Shown here piece by piece: positions 25,292 through 33,722 of a DNA stretch of 64,000 nucleotides (the stretch's first letter is position 1; the number at the start of each line of letters is the position of its first letter). The stretch spans positions 1-64,000 of the forward strand of contig JAJZYB010000001.1 of NCBI GenBank assembly GCA_021806135.1, given 5' to 3'. The position numbers and the translations under genes were made by a program. This DNA comes from Thermoplasmata archaeon (GTDB taxonomy: Archaea > Thermoplasmatota > Thermoplasmata > Lutacidiplasmatales > UBA184). The notes beneath the pieces are model-generated. The model searched no databases. It had not been told where the DNA came from and saw only the letters and a list, made by a program, of their open reading frames with translations.

Positions 25292-26130
25292 CCGGGCGAA
25301 AGGTCCTCCCGGCCCGGCCGCCGGGCCCTCCTCGGGGCCACCGGCGTACCCTGCTCGAAGAGAAGATCGAAACGCGTCTGGTAGCTCCGCACCACGGAGC
25401 GGGAGCGCGTCCACAGAGATGCCTGACGGGGCCCACGCGAGACCCATGGACTCGTCAGGACCGCCAACAGGAGGCCCTCCCGGTCGACCAGGGCGAACGG
25501 ACTGGTGACGAACCTGGGCTTGACCTGGCGGAGAACCATTCCCGGGGTCCCGGCCAGGGCGCGGGCCAGTCGAGAGGAGCCCTCCCCCTCGCTGACGAGG
25601 ACCCGGATCGACACCCCCCGGGCCATGGCCCGGATCAGGTTCGCGCGTTCTCCCCGGACCGCCGGGACGAGGGCGGAGAGCGAGGGGAATCCCACCTTCA
25701 GCGAGGTACGGACCTCGGCGACGCGCCGGAAGAAGAAACGCCGGATCTCCGATCGGCCCTCGATCCACTCCTCCCCGAGCACACGGGAAGGGGCCGGGGC
25801 CTCCGGGCGGACCGTCCTCCGGCGCCAGCGTCGGCCCTCCCTTTCCAGTTCGCGCGCCCGGACCTTGAGCTCGCCCATCCAGCTCCGGAGCACCCCCGGG
25901 AGGGAGCTGGTCTCGAACTGCTGAGGGCGCCCCCGGGCCGTGACCAGCCCGCGCCCGGCCAGGGCCTTGAGCTCGCGATACGCCTCCACCCGGTGGATGC
26001 CGGCCCGCCGGGCAAGTTCCCGGGCGGTCAGGGGACCCTCGTGACGGACGAGCAAGAACAGCCGGGCCGCCGACGGGGGAACCCCCGCCTCCTCCAGGGC
26101 CTTCCCCAGCTCCTCGGGGATGGTGGACAT
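25288..26130 (-). CDS. TrmB-family transcriptional regulator
   Basis: 280 residues: an N-terminal winged helix (ARLFLLVRHEGPLTARELARRAGIHRVEAYRELKALAGRGLV), a helical linker (GELKVRARELEREGRRW) and a C-terminal ligand-binding half with the TrmB pattern (FFFRRVAEVRTSLKVGFPSLSALVPAV, RGVSIRVLVSE, SPFALVDREGLLLAVL). TrmB proteins repress or activate sugar and energy-metabolism genes in response to small molecules. GGAGG lies 9 bases before ATG 26130, and CTTTTAG is about 30 bases upstream. It leads a two-gene unit with the second TrmB-like gene. Confidence 0.85.
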   Translation of the reverse strand: MSTIPEELGKALEEAGVPPSAARLFLLVRHEGPLTARELARRAGIHRVEAYRELKALAGRGLVTARGRPQQFETSSLPGVLRSWMGELKVRARELEREGRRWRRRTVRPEAPAPSRVLGEEWIEGRSEIRRFFFRRVAEVRTSLKVGFPSLSALVPAVRGERANLIRAMARGVSIRVLVSEGEGSSRLARALAGTPGMVLRQVKPRFVTSPFALVDREGLLLAVLTSPWVSRGPRQASLWTRSRSVVRSYQTRFDLLFEQGTPVAPRRARRPGREDLSPG

Positions 26131-26222
26131 CCTCCGGGAGATGCCCCGGTTACACTAAAAGCGCACCGTTCCGGCTCTTTCCCTCCGCCGGACACCGTCC
26201 GGCGGACCCAGAATGGAGGGTC

Positions 26223-26885
26223 TTAGAGCGCCACCTGGAAATCTTCCACCGTCATGGTGAAAGGGCTCTCGGGGGTGACCTTGCCCTGCTCCCGGAGCAG
26301 TTCCCGGGTGAGCAGCCAGTACAGCAGCGCCAGCGCCGCCCGGCCCTTGTTGTTCGCCGGGATGACGAGGTCCACGTTGCGGGTCTCGTTGTTCACGTCG
26401 CAGAACCCCACCACCGGGATCCCCACGTTCATCGCCTCCGAGAGGGCCTGCATGTCCGTGGCCGGGTCCGTGACCAGGAGCGCCTTCGGCTCGACGAACT
26501 CCTTGAGCTCCGGATTGGTCAGCGACCCCGGGACGAACCGCTCGGAGAAGGTGATGGCCCCGACCGTCCGGGCGAAGATTCGCACCGGCTTCTGGCCGTA
26601 TTGACGCTGGGAGACCGCCAGGACCTTCCCCGGGGGGAAGCGGTTCAAGAACTTGGCCGCGAGACGGATCCGGCGGTCGGTCTCCTTCAGGTCAAGCACG
26701 TACAACCCGTCGTAGCGGACCTTGTGGATGAACTTCCGCATGCTGGCGGACTTCTGCTGGGTCCCGATGTGGACCCCGCTGGTCAGGTACAGGTCCTCCG
26801 GGATGAGGAGGTCCATCTCTCCCCGGCGGTCCGCCAGCAGGGAGTCGGGGCTTTCCAACGCGGCGGACGGGTCCGAGGTCGCCAT
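26223..26885 (-). CDS. rps2: 30S ribosomal protein uS2
   Basis: 220 residues with the uS2 signatures: DLYLTSGVHIGTQQKSASMRKFIHKVRYDGLYVLDLKETDRRI, SQRQYGQKPV, FVPGSLTNP, PKALLVTDPATDMQALSEAMNVGIPVVGFCDVNNETRNVDLVIPANNKGR. The archaeal form lacks the bacterial coiled-coil insert. It begins directly after the enolase stop with no gap, so it is read as the last gene of the epimerase-enolase-uS2 unit. The enolase-uS2 pair is conserved in many archaea. Confidence 0.96.
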   Translation of the reverse strand: MATSDPSAALESPDSLLADRRGEMDLLIPEDLYLTSGVHIGTQQKSASMRKFIHKVRYDGLYVLDLKETDRRIRLAAKFLNRFPPGKVLAVSQRQYGQKPVRIFARTVGAITFSERFVPGSLTNPELKEFVEPKALLVTDPATDMQALSEAMNVGIPVVGFCDVNNETRNVDLVIPANNKGRAALALLYWLLTRELLREQGKVTPESPFTMTVEDFQVAL

Positions 26886-28127
26886 CTAGCTCTCCCGGGA
26901 ACGCAATCGCACCAATTCATTAAGCTTGGCCATCCGCTCCCCTCCCAAGACCCCGGTCTTCAAGCCCCGGGAACCGAACGCCAGCGGCAGGTGGGCCAGC
27001 CAGGGGTCGGGGGTCTCCCCCGACCGGTGGGAGCATACGGTCCAGGCGCCGGCGGCTTCTGCCCGTTCCACCACCCGGCGGGTCTCGGTGAGCGTCCCCA
27101 CCTGGTTCACCTTCAGGAGCACCGCATTCGTCGAGGCCATCTCCATCCCCCGCGCGACCCGGCCCGGGTCGGTGGTGTAAAGGTCGTCTCCCACCACCCA
27201 CGTGCGTCCTCCCCGGCCCACCTGGGCGGTGAGTTGTGCGAAACCCTCGAAATCCTCCTGGTCCAACGGATCTTCCACGAAGACCAGTCCGAAGCGGTCC
27301 GTCAGCTCCTGGACGAACCCGATCTGTCCCTCCCGGTCCAGGGTCTGCTCCCGGTAAACATAGCGACCTTCCCGGAAGAACTCGCTCGCGGCCAGGTCGA
27401 GACCGGGACGGAGGCTCAGGCCTGCGCGCAACCCCCGGTCCTGGATGGTCTGGCACGCGCTCACCAGGAGCTCCAGGGTCTCCAGGTTCCCCAGGGGGGA
27501 GACCCACCCTCCCTCGTCCCCCCGGCCCAACGCAGCTTGAGGGAAGCGCTCCCGGAGACGACGACCGACTTCCCGGTGGACGGCCACCATCCCTTCCACG
27601 GCCCAGGAGATCTCGGGTGCCTCCGCCAGCACGATGAACTCCTGGATGTCCGGCCCGCCCATGGCGTGCACTCCCCCATTCAGGACGTTCCCCGCCAACG
27701 CTGGAAAGACGGGAGGGTCGTGGGTCCCGCCGGCGAGCGAGCGCCAGAGGGGAAGCCCCTGCGCCCGGGCGGTGACCAGGGCGTACGCCAAGGAGAGCGC
27801 GGTGGTGGTGTTCCCGCCCAACGTGGAAAGATCTGGAGACCCGTCGGCCTCCCGCAGGGCCGTGTCGAAGGCCGTCTGGTCCCCCAGGACCTGTCCGACG
27901 AACTGGTCCTTGACCCGCGCCCGGAACCGTTCCAGGGCGACCTCCACCCCGCCCTCGGGGAAGGCCATCACCTCGTGGACCCCCCGGGAAGCCCCGCTGG
28001 GGGCGCCCGCCCGGGCCCGTTCGCCGCGGTCCGTCCAGATCTCGGCCTCCACGGTGGGGTTCCCCCGGCTGTCGAAGATCCTCCTGAGCCTCAGCTCGGA
28101 GATCCGGCCCGGCGCGGAGGGCGTCAT
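26886..28127 (-). CDS. eno: Enolase
   Basis: Interconverts 2-phosphoglycerate and phosphoenolpyruvate. 413 residues with RIFDSRGNPTVEAE, the mobile loop SGASRGVHE, DEGGWVSP (catalytic Glu), VFVEDPLDQED (metal), VVGDDLYTT (metal), LLKVNQVGTLTE (catalytic Lys) and SHRSGETPD. The C-terminus GLKTGVLGGERMAKLNEL is slightly divergent, with GVLGGERM where most enzymes have GAP-RSER. It overlaps the epimerase gene by four bases (ATGA) and abuts rps2. Confidence 0.96.
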   Translation of the reverse strand: MTPSAPGRISELRLRRIFDSRGNPTVEAEIWTDRGERARAGAPSGASRGVHEVMAFPEGGVEVALERFRARVKDQFVGQVLGDQTAFDTALREADGSPDLSTLGGNTTTALSLAYALVTARAQGLPLWRSLAGGTHDPPVFPALAGNVLNGGVHAMGGPDIQEFIVLAEAPEISWAVEGMVAVHREVGRRLRERFPQAALGRGDEGGWVSPLGNLETLELLVSACQTIQDRGLRAGLSLRPGLDLAASEFFREGRYVYREQTLDREGQIGFVQELTDRFGLVFVEDPLDQEDFEGFAQLTAQVGRGGRTWVVGDDLYTTDPGRVARGMEMASTNAVLLKVNQVGTLTETRRVVERAEAAGAWTVCSHRSGETPDPWLAHLPLAFGSRGLKTGVLGGERMAKLNELVRLRSRES

Positions 28128-28531
28128 GGGGAAGGTTCCCCGGGTTGGACGAATTCCGTCAGGACCCCTCCGAAGCTCTCCGGGTGGGCGAACGCCACCC
28201 AGTGGCCCCGGGCCCCTCGCCGGGGCTGCGGGTCGATGAGCTTGACCCCGTGCCCCTTGAGCTCGGCGAGCTTGGCCCCGAGGTCACCCACGGCGAAGGC
28301 CACGTGGTGGAGCCCTTCTCCCCGGCGCGCAAGGAACCGGCCCACCGGGGAATCGGGACGGGTGGGCTCCAGGAACTCCAGCGCTCCGGTGCCAGTGGCG
28401 AGGAAACAGACGCGTACCCCCTGCCCAGGGACCTCCTCCGGTCGGCCGGCCTTCTGGCCCAGCGCCGACTCCCACCGGGGAATGGCCTGGTCCAGGGACC
28501 GGACCGCTATCCCGAGATGATCGAGCGGCAT
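28124..28531 (-). CDS. mce: Methylmalonyl-CoA epimerase
   Basis: Converts (S)- to (R)-methylmalonyl-CoA for the mutase. 135 residues from ATG 28531, a two-module VOC fold: DHLGIAVRSLDQAIPRWESALG at the N-terminus, the central FLEPTRPDSPVGRFLARRGEGLHHVAFAV (the typical GEGLHH metal site) and HPESFGGVLTEFVQ at the end. A TATA-like stretch about 30 bases upstream suggests its own promoter. The mutase gene ends 175 bases upstream on the same strand. It overlaps enolase by four bases, so epimerase, enolase and uS2 are co-transcribed, an uncommon grouping. Confidence 0.94.
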   Translation of the reverse strand: MPLDHLGIAVRSLDQAIPRWESALGQKAGRPEEVPGQGVRVCFLATGTGALEFLEPTRPDSPVGRFLARRGEGLHHVAFAVGDLGAKLAELKGHGVKLIDPQPRRGARGHWVAFAHPESFGGVLTEFVQPGEPSP

Positions 28532-28706
28532 CGGGGGCCGACCGCCACCGGACGAACATATCCTTTTCCTCGCCCGGTCCCCCCGGGGAACGCCTCGCCC
28601 CGAAAGACCCCCCTCCAGATCAGGACGGTTTCCATGGGCCGCCCTGCCTGGCCGGAACCGAGGGCCGTCCCTCTGTTCCCTCGAGCCAGCGACCGACCAG
28701 GCCCGC

Positions 28707-30368
28707 TCAATACTCCCGGGAAGGCGCCTGTTCTCCGAACCTTCCACGCCAAAGACCGGCGATCTCCCCGAGGGTCGCGTTCTCCCGCAGCGCCGCGATC
28801 ACTCCCGGAAGCACATTCTCCCCCCGGTCGGTGGCGTCCCCGAGAGCCTCCAGGGCCTTTCGGCACGCCTCGGCATCCCGCTCCTTCCGGAAGGTGCGGA
28901 CCCGGGAGACGGCACGGGCCTCCAGGGAGGCCGGGATCCGCTGCCCCCGGTTCGCCCGGGGCCCGGGGAAGAGGGAGAACCCCTCCTCGGTCTCGGGATG
29001 GACGTTCACCCCCACGATCCTCTCCTCGCCCCGCTCCAAGGCCCGGGCCCTCCGGTAGGCCTCCCGTGCAATCTCCCCCTGATAGTATCCCCGGGCCACC
29101 GCACCCTCGGCCCCTCCCATCCGGTCGATCTCCTCCAGGTACTTCCGGGCCTGCTCCTCCACCTGGTCGGTCAGGTCCTCCACCGCCCAGGCCCCCGCCA
29201 AGGGGTCCACCGTCAAGGCCACGCCGCTTTCCTCGCCCAGGATCTGCTGGGTGCGCAAAGCGAGCCGGGCCGAATCCTCCGTCGGCAATCCCAGGGCCTC
29301 GTCCAGGGAGTTCGTGTGGAGCGACTGGGTCCCGCCCAGCACCGCTGCCAGCCCCTCCAGGGTGGTCCTGACCACATTGAGCTCCGGCTGCTGGGCGGTG
29401 AGCGAGCTACCGGCGGTCTGGGTGTGGAAGCGGAGCTGGCGGGCCCGAAGGCTCTTCGCGTTCAACACGGTGGCGGTGAGGTCGGCCCAGAGCCGCCGGG
29501 CGGCCCGGAACTTCGCCACCTCCTCCAAGAGGTTCCGGTCCGAGGAGAAGAAGAAGCTCATCCGGGGCAGGAACTCGTCCACGTTCAGCCCCCGGGAGGC
29601 CACCGCCTTCGCGTAGGCGAGCCCGTCCGCGAGCGTGAAGGCCACCTCCTGCGCCGCCGTGGCCCCGGCCTCCCGCATGTGGTAGCCGGAGACGGAGATG
29701 GTGTTGAACTGGGGCATTTCCCGGGTGGCGAACTCGATGAGGTCCACCGTGAGCCTCATCGAAGCCTGGGGAGGGAAGATGTACGTCCCCCGGGACGCGT
29801 ACTCCTTGAGGATGTCGTTCTGGACCGTCCCCCCCAGCCGGGCTCGGGGCACCCCCTGGGATTCGGCCACCACCACCGCGAGGCCCAGGAGGATGGGGGC
29901 GGTGGCGTTGATGGTCATGGAGACGGTGACCTGGTCCCACGGGATACCGGAGAAGAGATCCTCCATGTCCTTCCGGGTCGCCACCGAGACCCCGCAGCGC
30001 CCCACCTCTCCCCGGGACCGGGGATGGTCCGGATCATATCCGATCTGGGTGGGGAGATCGAAGGCCACCGAGAGCCCGGTCTGACCCTGCCGGAGGAGCT
30101 GGTGGAAGCGGCGGTTCGTCTCCGCCGCGGTCCCGAACCCCGAGTACTGGCGCATGGTCCAGAGCCGGCCCCGGTACATCGTCGGCTGGATGCCCCGGGT
30201 GAGGGGAAGGGCCCCCGGGAACCCTATCCGTTCGACATACCGGCCTGTCCCCTCGTCCCCGGGGAGCCCCAGCCTTGGCTCCCCCCGTTGACCCAATGGG
30301 TCGGGGGAGAGTTCGGCGCGCACCTTCTCCTTCCACCGGTCCCGGGGGGAGGCGACCTGGCGGCCCAT
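28707..30368 (-). CDS. Methylmalonyl-CoA mutase, large (catalytic) subunit
   Basis: 553 residues, the catalytic barrel of the archaeal/bacterial mutase that rearranges (R)-methylmalonyl-CoA to succinyl-CoA. Signatures are RGIQPTMYRGRLWTMRQYSGFG (substrate Tyr/Arg region), GLSVAFDLPTQIGYDPDHP, GTVQNDILKEY, FNTISVSGYHMREAGATA and RTTLEGLAAVLGGTQSLHTNSLDEALGLPT. The B12-binding domain is absent, as in archaeal two-subunit enzymes, and its gene is not in the window. ATG 30368. Together with the epimerase downstream and the isovaleryl-type dehydrogenase it points to propionyl-CoA and branched-chain amino acid breakdown. Confidence 0.95.
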   Translation of the reverse strand: MGRQVASPRDRWKEKVRAELSPDPLGQRGEPRLGLPGDEGTGRYVERIGFPGALPLTRGIQPTMYRGRLWTMRQYSGFGTAAETNRRFHQLLRQGQTGLSVAFDLPTQIGYDPDHPRSRGEVGRCGVSVATRKDMEDLFSGIPWDQVTVSMTINATAPILLGLAVVVAESQGVPRARLGGTVQNDILKEYASRGTYIFPPQASMRLTVDLIEFATREMPQFNTISVSGYHMREAGATAAQEVAFTLADGLAYAKAVASRGLNVDEFLPRMSFFFSSDRNLLEEVAKFRAARRLWADLTATVLNAKSLRARQLRFHTQTAGSSLTAQQPELNVVRTTLEGLAAVLGGTQSLHTNSLDEALGLPTEDSARLALRTQQILGEESGVALTVDPLAGAWAVEDLTDQVEEQARKYLEEIDRMGGAEGAVARGYYQGEIAREAYRRARALERGEERIVGVNVHPETEEGFSLFPGPRANRGQRIPASLEARAVSRVRTFRKERDAEACRKALEALGDATDRGENVLPGVIAALRENATLGEIAGLWRGRFGEQAPSREY

Positions 30369-30419
30369 GGTGAGGAACGCAGGGGAAGCGGCCTCTAAAG
30401 GGTTCTCGGCCCCCCGGGC

Positions 30420-32123
30420 TCAGGGCGCGGAGACGCCGCTGGCCAGCGGCCGGAGCCGCTCCAGGCGGCTACCGTGGACCACCAGGAAGGCCACAGGCTC
30501 GGGCAGGTGAAGTTCGGAGAGGATCCGTGGATGGACCTCCCCCATCCAGAGCACGACCTCCCCCGCCACCCGGATCTGGGCACAACGGCCCGGGATCGTC
30601 CCCGGGACCTCCAAGGGCTCCCGGCCCGCCGTGAGGCGGAAGAGGTCGAGCAGGCGTTCCGCCCAGGCCGCGGCCCGGGCGAATCCGGTGCCGGCCGCTC
30701 CCTCGACCAGAGCGAACTGCCGGTCGGTCCGGGTACCGGTGGCCGCCTCGGCCTCCCGAAGGACCACCGTCCCGAGCTCAAAGACCCGCTGCGGGTACGG
30801 GGACCGGGTGTTCCGGCCCAGGGAAGCAAGGAGACCGGGCACGAGGGAGCTGCGGACGTGGGAGAACTCCGTGGAGACCGGGTTCACCAGGGCGAGGGGT
30901 TCGGAGAGGGTCAGGCCCCAACCCGCGGCGGTACCGGGGATCAGGACGGGAGTGTAGAGCTCCTGGAAGTCCATGCCGAGGGCCACCTCCCTGAGTTGGG
31001 CTTCCTGGTGCGCCGACCGGCTCCGCGCGCCCCGGGTGGAGGAAGGAGGAAGGATGGGTGGGAATCGCCCGAACCCCCGGGCCACGGCGACCTCCTCGAT
31101 GAGGTCCACCTCCGCGAGGAGGTCGGGTCGCCAGGGGGGAGCCTCCACCTGGATCCTTCCCTCCCGTACCTCGGCCGCCAGCCGGGCCTGCTGAAGGTGG
31201 TCGGCCAGCTCGCCCGCCGTCAGGCGCACGCCCAGCAGGCGTTGCACCCCGGCCCCGGCGAGGGTGAACCTCCGGGGGCGTAGGACCTCCTGCCCGTCCC
31301 GGGAACCCTCAGGGCCATGGATAGGGACCGGGTGGGCCTTCCACCCCCGCTCCACGAACGGAAGGAGCATGTATCCGATCAATTCCCGGACCCGGGCGGG
31401 GCGGGTGCCCGTGGCTTCCACGAGGATCCGACGGTCCCCGGGACGGATCTCGCCGGTGGTGGCCGCGTTCAACACGGGGGGGAGGGAGAGGATCCGGTCC
31501 TCCTCGTCCCTCAGGGTGAGGGCGAGTTCTCCCTGCCGCCCCAGGTCCCCGTAGCGGAGCGCGAGAGGGTGCGTCTGATAGAAGTCCTTCCCGGCCAGCT
31601 CCTGCGAGGAGGACAGCGGAGTGAACCGGATCTGCCCGAGCGGTTCCAAGGCATACCGGAAAGGGGGGGTCAGACGTTCCAAGGGGTAGAGGCCGAGGCT
31701 GCCGGCCCGCCGGTCCCGGCCGGTGGTCGCATGGAGGAGCTCCTGGAAGCGGATCACCTCGTCGAGGAGCCCGGCATCCAGGGCCCCGCCCCCCGCAGGG
31801 GCCTCAAGGGCCACCGCCAAGAACTCTCCTCGCAGGGGCGACACGGAGGCGTTCTGCCGGGCCTCCACCCCGGGGAGGGGCGCCGGCTCGAACGCGTAAC
31901 CCATCCCACGGGCAAGCCCCATCAGCCCGGAGAGTTCCCGGGCGAGGCCGGCCTCGTCGAGAAGGTCCAATCGATCGGGGGTGACCTCCACCGTGAGCCG
32001 GTCGCCCAGCCGGGCGCCGGGCTCCACCTTGCTCCGGAAGAGGGTTTCCCTCAGGGTCTCCTCCGAGACGGGCCGCGGGAGGAGGGCGTTGATCCGCTCG
32101 AGGGACAGCGCGCTTTGGGGCAT
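30420..32123 (-). CDS. pheT: Phenylalanine--tRNA ligase beta subunit
   Basis: 567 residues, the usual archaeal/eukaryotic-type length. It has the B3/B4 editing-like region (PLRGEFLAVALEAPAGGG and GLYPLERLTPPFRYALEP), the B5 domain (RRFTLAGAGVQRLLGVRLTAGELADHLQQA) and a degenerate class II core (WRPDLLAEVDLIEEVAVARGFGRFPP, SLVPGLLASLGRNTRSPYPQRVFELG). The beta subunit binds tRNA and removes mischarged tyrosine. It starts 7 bases after pheS, so the two are made together in the (alpha beta)2 enzyme. mcmA1 begins 51 bases downstream. Confidence 0.95.
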   Translation of the reverse strand: MPQSALSLERINALLPRPVSEETLRETLFRSKVEPGARLGDRLTVEVTPDRLDLLDEAGLARELSGLMGLARGMGYAFEPAPLPGVEARQNASVSPLRGEFLAVALEAPAGGGALDAGLLDEVIRFQELLHATTGRDRRAGSLGLYPLERLTPPFRYALEPLGQIRFTPLSSSQELAGKDFYQTHPLALRYGDLGRQGELALTLRDEEDRILSLPPVLNAATTGEIRPGDRRILVEATGTRPARVRELIGYMLLPFVERGWKAHPVPIHGPEGSRDGQEVLRPRRFTLAGAGVQRLLGVRLTAGELADHLQQARLAAEVREGRIQVEAPPWRPDLLAEVDLIEEVAVARGFGRFPPILPPSSTRGARSRSAHQEAQLREVALGMDFQELYTPVLIPGTAAGWGLTLSEPLALVNPVSTEFSHVRSSLVPGLLASLGRNTRSPYPQRVFELGTVVLREAEAATGTRTDRQFALVEGAAGTGFARAAAWAERLLDLFRLTAGREPLEVPGTIPGRCAQIRVAGEVVLWMGEVHPRILSELHLPEPVAFLVVHGSRLERLRPLASGVSAP

Positions 32124-32130
32124 GGTCGGG

Positions 32131-33639
32131 TCAGAACCTCCACTCGGAGAGGCGAGGGAGGTCGTCCAGGAAGAGTTCCCGGATGTCGTTCAGCCCCAGG
32201 GCCACCAGCGCCAGGCGGCCGATGCCGATCCCCCAGGCCGCCGTGGGCACCTTGACGCCCAACGGCCTCAGGACCTCGGGCCGGAACATCCCCCCCGGCA
32301 ACGCCTCGATCCAACCCAGGGTCGGGTGGCGCACCATCCCCTGGACGCTCGGCTCCGTGAAAGGGAAGTAGGTGGGCTGGAACCGTACCTCGGGGATCCC
32401 CAGCGCGTGCGTGAACTGTTCGAGAAGGCCTAGCAGATGGCGGAACGTGAGGCCCCGCCGGCCCATGACCCCCTCCGCCTGGTGGAACTGCAGGTGGTGT
32501 TGGGCGTCCACCGCGTCCCGGCGGAAGACCAGGTCCACGCTGTACATCCTGAACGGCGGCCGGGGATGGCTCGCCAGGTACCGACCGGTGGCGGCGGTGG
32601 TCTGGCTCCGGAGGACCACGCGCCGGGCCACGGATTCCTCATAGGGGGTCTGCCAGCCCGGGGAGAGGGCGGAACGCTGGCGCGGCGGGGCTCGGCCCTC
32701 GTGCACCGCGGCCACGCTCCGGAGCAGGGCGGCCGGGATCCGTCCCCCCTCCAGTCCGGCCAGGGCGAGCATGTCCTGGAGGGACCGGGCCGGATGCTCC
32801 TGGGGCATGAACAGGAGGTCGTTGTTGTAGAACTCCTGCTCGACGATCGGGCCCCGGTACTCCTCGAAGCCCAGGCCGACCAGGACCTCCTCCACCTGCC
32901 GGAGCCACTCGAGGTAGGGGTGGTAGCGGGCCCCCCCGACGAAGGGCACGGGGGCCCGGACGTCATAGGGCCGGAACGCAAGCGTCCTCCACCGGTCCTT
33001 CAGCAAGTGCTGGGCGGTCAGGGCACCGACCCCCTCCGGCCCCGCCCCTTCGAGAGAGACGGAGGCGCCCTGTGGGGAGAGGGACCAACGGCGCTCCACG
33101 GTGCGCTCGACGGTGACGAGGCCACGACGGGCGAGGTTCGTCCGGACCTCGGAGCTCACCGGGAGGTCACCCTGGTCCAGCCGCGAGAGGACCTCCTCCT
33201 CCTCCAAGGTGGCGGGAGGGTCGGCGGCCAGAGCGAGGCTCCGGCCGGGAACGAGGAGCCCTTTGCGCTTCAACTGGCCCAGGGCTACCGTCAGCGCATC
33301 GGGGTCGAGCCCTTCCCCCCGGATCTCCTCGAGGGTTCGCGGGCCTCTCTCCAAGAGCCGGAGCAGGCGTCGCTCCGGAAGCCCCTCGGCGAGTGCCTCC
33401 CTTCCCCGTACCGTGAGGACCCAACGCTCCTGGGAGGTCTCCTCCAGCACCAGCCAACCCTTGGCCCTAAGGCGCTGCAGCCCCCCGCGAACCGTATCGG
33501 GGGGGGCGGAGACCCGGGTCATCAGGTCGGTCTCGCCCACGGGGGATCCCGGGGTGGCGCCGCGGAGGGCCCGGAGGATCTCTCGTTCGAGACCGGAAAG
33601 GGAAAGGCCGAGCGGGGCATCCCCGGGAGCTCCCTCCAT
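32131..33639 (-). CDS. pheS: Phenylalanine--tRNA ligase alpha subunit
   Basis: 502 residues. The N-terminal 200 residues contain winged-helix repeats that bind tRNA (LEREILRALRGA and GQLKRKGLLVPGR); the C-terminal half is the class II catalytic core: HPYLEWLRQVEEVLVGLGFEEYRGPIVEQEFYNNDLLFMPQEHPAR (motif 1 region), FRMYSVDLVFRRDAVDAQHHLQFHQAEGVM (motif 2) and GMVRHPTLGWIEALPGGMFRPEVL plus GIGIGRLALVALGLNDIREL (motif 3). It attaches phenylalanine to tRNA-Phe. A CTTATC box about 26 bases upstream of ATG 33639 suggests a leaderless start. Confidence 0.95.
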   Translation of the reverse strand: MEGAPGDAPLGLSLSGLEREILRALRGATPGSPVGETDLMTRVSAPPDTVRGGLQRLRAKGWLVLEETSQERWVLTVRGREALAEGLPERRLLRLLERGPRTLEEIRGEGLDPDALTVALGQLKRKGLLVPGRSLALAADPPATLEEEEVLSRLDQGDLPVSSEVRTNLARRGLVTVERTVERRWSLSPQGASVSLEGAGPEGVGALTAQHLLKDRWRTLAFRPYDVRAPVPFVGGARYHPYLEWLRQVEEVLVGLGFEEYRGPIVEQEFYNNDLLFMPQEHPARSLQDMLALAGLEGGRIPAALLRSVAAVHEGRAPPRQRSALSPGWQTPYEESVARRVVLRSQTTAATGRYLASHPRPPFRMYSVDLVFRRDAVDAQHHLQFHQAEGVMGRRGLTFRHLLGLLEQFTHALGIPEVRFQPTYFPFTEPSVQGMVRHPTLGWIEALPGGMFRPEVLRPLGVKVPTAAWGIGIGRLALVALGLNDIRELFLDDLPRLSEWRF

Positions 33640-33662
33640 GTAAAGCCCTAACCGGAGGAGGC

Positions 33663-33668
33663 GATAAG
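33663..33668 (-). promoter_or_regulatory. TATA-like element of pheST
   Basis: CTTATC on the minus strand about 26 bases before ATG 33639. It lies in the loop of a small GGAGGA/TCCTCC inverted repeat. Confidence 0.5.
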
Positions 33669-33722
33669 TCCTCCGCCGGAGGAGAAGAGGAAGACGTCCC
33701 CTCCCCTGCCCGGCGACCCGGG

